9,334 nt of DNA from Lachnoclostridium sp. UBA7482 (GTDB lineage: Bacteria > Bacillota > Clostridia > Lachnospirales > Lachnospiraceae). The notes beneath the pieces are model-generated. The model was given only the letters and a program-made list of their open reading frames with translations. It had not been told where the DNA came from and did not search any database. The translations under genes and the position numbers were made by a program. Shown here one piece after another: positions 6,848 to 9,334 of the stretch. Position 1 is the first letter of the stretch, and the number at the start of each line of letters is the position of its first letter. Location: positions 66,239-75,572 of the forward strand of contig DLOO01000051.1 in the NCBI GenBank assembly GCA_002479645.1, written 5' to 3'.

Positions 6848-8223
6848 TGAGTTTACTCAGACTGGATAAATTTCTTGCTCAAAGCGGGGAAATAACCCGC
6901 AGTCAGGCAAAGGAAGCATTAAAAAAGAAACAGGTTACCGTAAACGGTACGGTTGTTACATCCGGAGAACAAAAGGTAAATCCCGAATCGGATATCATAT
7001 GCCTGTCGGGAAAAGCCCTGTCGGGGGAAACCGAAAGGTATTATATCTTTCACAAGCCTGCCGGTTGCATCACCGCGGTCTCCGATACAAAAGAAAAGAC
7101 CGTCATGGAGTTTTTTCCGGAAGCGGTGCGCAGAAGATGCCAACCGGTTGGGAGACTTGATAAGGATACTACCGGGCTTTTAATCATAACGAGTGACGGG
7201 GAACTGAATCATGCCCTGACGTCACCGAAGCGGCACGTTGAGAAAACCTATCGTGTGACCGTAGACGGAGCGGTAAGCGATGAGGCCGCCCGGAAGTTGA
7301 TGGTCGGTATATCTTTTGCTGAGTTTACTTCGGCTCCCGCAATTTACAAGGAGCTTGCCTATCATAAAGACAACAAGGAAACCGAAGCCTTGCTTACCAT
7401 TTCCGAGGGCAGATTTCATCAGGTAAAACGAATGTTCCACGCGGTTGGCAATGAGGTAAAACGGTTATCCAGAGTTGCCGTCGGAGGCTTACGGCTGCCG
7501 GAGGATTTGCCGGAGGGCGAGTACCGTAAGGTTACGAAGGAGGAACTTTTACAGATGATATATCCTGATAAAAAAAGTCTATGGAAAGACAAAAAAGCCG
7601 TTATTTTTGATTTGGACGGTTCGCTCGTAGATTCCATGTGGATGTGGAAACGGTTGGATATCGAATATCTGTCAGGCTTTGGAATTTCCCTGCCGGAGGG
7701 ACTGCAGCGCGAAATCGAAGGGATGAGTTTTCAGGAGACGGCCATTTATTTTAAGGAACATTTCCTAATTCCGGATTCGATTGAGAAAATGAAATCCGAT
7801 TGGAATCAAATGGCACGGAAACACTACCGGGAAGATGTTGATTTCAAAGACGGTGCGAAGGAATTTTTGCTTGCATTAAAAGAAAATGGAATAAAAACAG
7901 GGATTGCAACAAGCAATTCCCCGGAGCTTCTGCATACCGTGCTGGAAGCGCTCCATGCGGAGGAGTTATTTGACAGTGTTCATACGTCCTGCGAGGTGGC
8001 GCATGGAAAACCGTTTCCGGATATTTATCTGCACGTGGCGAAGTCTCTCGGAGTCGAGCCGTCGGATTGTCTTGTTTTTGAAGATATTACCCCCGGGGTT
8101 CAAGCCGGAAAAGCCGCCGGTATGACGGTTTGCGGCGTTGCGGATGATTATTCCGAGGATGTGCGTTATATAGTCAGAGAACTGGCAGATGATTTTATCT
8201 ATTCTTATCGCGAATTGATGTAA
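6847..8223 (+). CDS. fusion of RsuA-type pseudouridine synthase and HAD phosphatase
   Basis: One uninterrupted 458-residue frame carries two complete enzymes. Residues 1-48 form an S4 RNA-binding domain (LRLDKFLAQSG... VTVNG). Residues 60-235 form an RsuA/RluB/E/F-type pseudouridine synthase with catalytic D105 in GRLDKDTTGLL and GRFHQVKRMF at 188-197. Residues 249-458 form a beta-phosphoglucomutase-like HAD hydrolase with all four motifs: DLDGSLVDS (nucleophile D255, acid/base D257), ATSN (T355/S356), K388 in GKPFPDIY, and VFED (E412, D413). The synthase part would make a pseudouridine in rRNA; the HAD substrate is unknown. ATG 6847 is preferred over in-frame TTG 6832, because GGAG (6834-6837) is 9 bases upstream and RsuA proteins begin at this point. 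The linker holds an internal Shine-Dalgarno/ATG pair and an A7 run, noted separately. Standalone RsuA and HAD proteins are the norm, so the fusion is unusual. Confidence 0.9.
   Translation: MSLLRLDKFLAQSGEITRSQAKEALKKKQVTVNGTVVTSGEQKVNPESDIICLSGKALSGETERYYIFHKPAGCITAVSDTKEKTVMEFFPEAVRRRCQPVGRLDKDTTGLLIITSDGELNHALTSPKRHVEKTYRVTVDGAVSDEAARKLMVGISFAEFTSAPAIYKELAYHKDNKETEALLTISEGRFHQVKRMFHAVGNEVKRLSRVAVGGLRLPEDLPEGEYRKVTKEELLQMIYPDKKSLWKDKKAVIFDLDGSLVDSMWMWKRLDIEYLSGFGISLPEGLQREIEGMSFQETAIYFKEHFLIPDSIEKMKSDWNQMARKHYREDVDFKDGAKEFLLALKENGIKTGIATSNSPELLHTVLEALHAEELFDSVHTSCEVAHGKPFPDIYLHVAKSLGVEPSDCLVFEDITPGVQAGKAAGMTVCGVADDYSEDVRYIVRELADDFIYSYRELM
7537..7557 (+). promoter_or_regulatory. internal Shine-Dalgarno and ATG at the fusion junction
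   Basis: A strong AAGGAGG (7537-7543) stands 11 bases before an in-frame ATG (7555-7557) that encodes M237, exactly between the pseudouridine synthase and the HAD domain. Initiation here would give a 222-residue protein, the normal size of a free-standing HAD phosphatase. The spacing is a little long, and the AAG GAG GAA codons also simply encode KEE, so this may be chance. Confidence 0.4.
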
Positions 8224-8250
8224 TCTGCCGAGTGGATTGAGGTGGAACAT

Positions 8251-8796
8251 ATGCAAAAAGGAACCGTTGGGTATATTAAAAAAAGAAAACGAATGCAAAT
8301 TCTCTATACCCTTGTGATTATTTTGATTTCCCTTGCGTTATTCTTTATTGGTTTGGCGGTTACCAAAACGACCAAAAATCTGATGACGGTTGCAGCTGTT
8401 TTGGGGGTTCTTCCGGGAGCAAAATCCTTGGTTGCGGTAATCATTCTTCTTCCGTACAAATCATTGGATACCGCAAAAGCAGAGTCCTTTGCGGGGTTCT
8501 GTCCGAAAGGCGCCGAAACCTACGCCGATATGGTTTTTTCCTCTCCGGAACATGTCATGCACATGGATTATCTGTGTGTAAACGGTAGGGAATGCGTTGG
8601 ATTTACACCGGATTACAGAAAAACGGACAGGATTGAGAAGTATTTCACGGAAACCATGCGGAAGCAGGGCGTTTCGATTCATATGAAGGTCTTTGCAAAA
8701 GAAGCAGACTTTGTAAAGCGATTAGAAAGTTTGAAGGATTCGGAGGAACCGATTCCCAAGGAACTGCAGGAGTGGATTGAGGCTATCCTGGTGTAA
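8251..8796 (+). CDS. hypothetical membrane protein, two transmembrane segments
   Basis: I do not recognise this 181-residue protein. A basic N-terminus (KKRKR at 10-14) precedes a hydrophobic segment at about 17-37. A second hydrophobic stretch follows at about 44-69 (MTVAAVLGVLPGAKSLVAVIILLP). It contains Gly and Pro residues, so it may be a bent helix or a hairpin. Residues 70-181 are soluble and mixed charged, with C84, C109 and C115, and would lie on the same side as the N-terminus if both segments span, which by the positive-inside rule is the cytoplasm. The ATG at 8251 is chosen over in-frame GTG 8242 because GAGGTG (8239-8244) is a perfect anti-SD match 6 bases before it. The gene sits between two pseudouridine synthase genes, spaced 27 and 35 bases from them, so it is probably co-transcribed. 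A link to RNA modification is only positional. Confidence 0.8.
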   Translation: MQKGTVGYIKKRKRMQILYTLVIILISLALFFIGLAVTKTTKNLMTVAAVLGVLPGAKSLVAVIILLPYKSLDTAKAESFAGFCPKGAETYADMVFSSPEHVMHMDYLCVNGRECVGFTPDYRKTDRIEKYFTETMRKQGVSIHMKVFAKEADFVKRLESLKDSEEPIPKELQEWIEAILV

Positions 8797-8831
8797 TCCG
8801 AATTTCCAAAAACGAAGGGAGAGGTAATGCC

Positions 8832-9334
8832 ATGCAGGAACGTCAGGTAACCAAGGCCGAGCAGGGACAGCGACTGAACAAATATCTTGCAAGAGTGCTG
8901 AAAGAAGCCCCGCAGAGCTTCCTTTATAAGATGCTTCGTAAAAAGAATATCACGTTAAATGGCTGCAGGGCAGACGGCTCCGAGTTGTTAAAGGACGGGG
9001 ATACGGTCGTATTTTTCCTTTCCGATGAAACTTTTGCAAAATTCGCGGGAACGATGCCCCGGCAGGCGCGGCTGCATTTTGCCGATAAGGCATTGGAGGC
9101 TCGGTCGGTACGATTTGAGAATGACGAGTTTCTTCTGGCATATAAACCGGCCGGTTTGCTATCCCAAAAAGACAAAACCGGAATGGAATCCATTAACGAA
9201 CAGATTTTGCAGTATTTATCGGATAACGGAAAAATCACAGCCGAATCCCTGGCTGTATTTAAGCCCTCGATTTGTAACCGGCTCGACCGAAATACCAGCG
9301 GACTGATTATGTTTGCCAAGACACTGGCGGCTCA
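8832..9334 (+). CDS. RluC/RluD-type pseudouridine synthase, N-terminal part (3' end outside window)
   Basis: The first 167 codons of a 23S-type pseudouridine synthase, cut off by the window end. Residues 8-65 form an S4-like RNA-binding domain (RLNKYLARVL ... MLRKKNITLNG ... LLKDGDTVVFFL). The catalytic domain begins near 93 with VRFENDEFLLAYKPAGLLSQ, the conserved KPxG region. NRLDRNTSGL at 149-158 contains the catalytic Asp, D152. The wording R-L-D-R-N-T-S-G belongs to the RluA/C/D branch and differs from RsuA. It could target 23S positions as RluC or RluD do; the rest of the gene would be needed to choose, so no symbol is given. AAGGGAGAGG (8815-8824) lies 7 bases before ATG 8832. An ATG at 8827 is out of frame with the protein. 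Confidence 0.92.
   Translation, partial: MQERQVTKAEQGQRLNKYLARVLKEAPQSFLYKMLRKKNITLNGCRADGSELLKDGDTVVFFLSDETFAKFAGTMPRQARLHFADKALEARSVRFENDEFLLAYKPAGLLSQKDKTGMESINEQILQYLSDNGKITAESLAVFKPSICNRLDRNTSGLIMFAKTLAA

Noticed and set aside
8242..8250. GTG at 8242 as the start of the small membrane protein
   Set aside because: The GTG is part of the GAGGTG ribosome binding site serving ATG 8251.
8230..8782. Exact 13-base direct repeat GAGTGGATTGAGG at 8230-8242 and 8770-8782, near both ends of the membrane protein gene
   Set aside because: A single 13-base match within a window of this size is not far from chance expectation. There is no target-site or insertion-element structure, and the second copy is coding (for EWIE).

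Overview
This window looks like a stretch of ordinary, vertically inherited chromosome from a Gram-positive Firmicute, most likely a clostridial (Lachnospiraceae-like) anaerobe. That placement is an inference. It rests on strong AGGAGG-type ribosome binding sites, GTG use as a start, an intermediate base composition by eye, and gene families typical of the group: a YycJ-type hydrolase, the ACT/PFL-family pair, an LCP envelope protein and a RelQ-type small alarmone synthetase. All ten protein genes read on the + strand, they are tightly packed, and no gap exceeds 120 bases. I see no mobile element, CRISPR array, tRNA or rRNA.

Positions 1-834 hold the 3' end of polA (DNA polymerase I, with its catalytic VHDE motif) abutting coaE (dephospho-CoA kinase, last step of coenzyme A synthesis). 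A 117-bp gap follows, with an extended -10 promoter whose -35 box is overlapped by a near-perfect inverted repeat. This gap is the clearest regulatory site in the window. Positions 952-3459 hold a metallo-beta-lactamase-fold hydrolase of the YycJ/WalJ type, then a 90-residue ACT-domain protein and its usual partner, a PFL-family (UPF0210/DUF711) protein of unknown function.

Positions 3461-5425 encode a membrane-anchored LCP protein (attachment of glycopolymers to the wall) and a synthetase-only RelA/SpoT protein (pppGpp/ppGpp production). Positions 5444-9334 form an rRNA-modification block: an RsmF-type m5C methyltransferase, an RsuA-type pseudouridine synthase fused in frame to a complete HAD phosphatase, a small two-helix membrane protein of unknown function, and the start of an RluC/RluD-type pseudouridine synthase cut by the window edge.

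From about position 890 to the end I find no convincing intrinsic terminator, and neighbouring genes are 1-63 bases apart or overlap. The eight genes after the promoter could therefore be one long transcript. The most notable items are the RsuA-HAD fusion, whose linker carries both an internal Shine-Dalgarno/ATG pair and an A7 run that could make separate products, the operator-like repeat on the promoter, and the unrecognised membrane protein inside the rRNA-modification block. I did not find a clearly new defence or mobile system.
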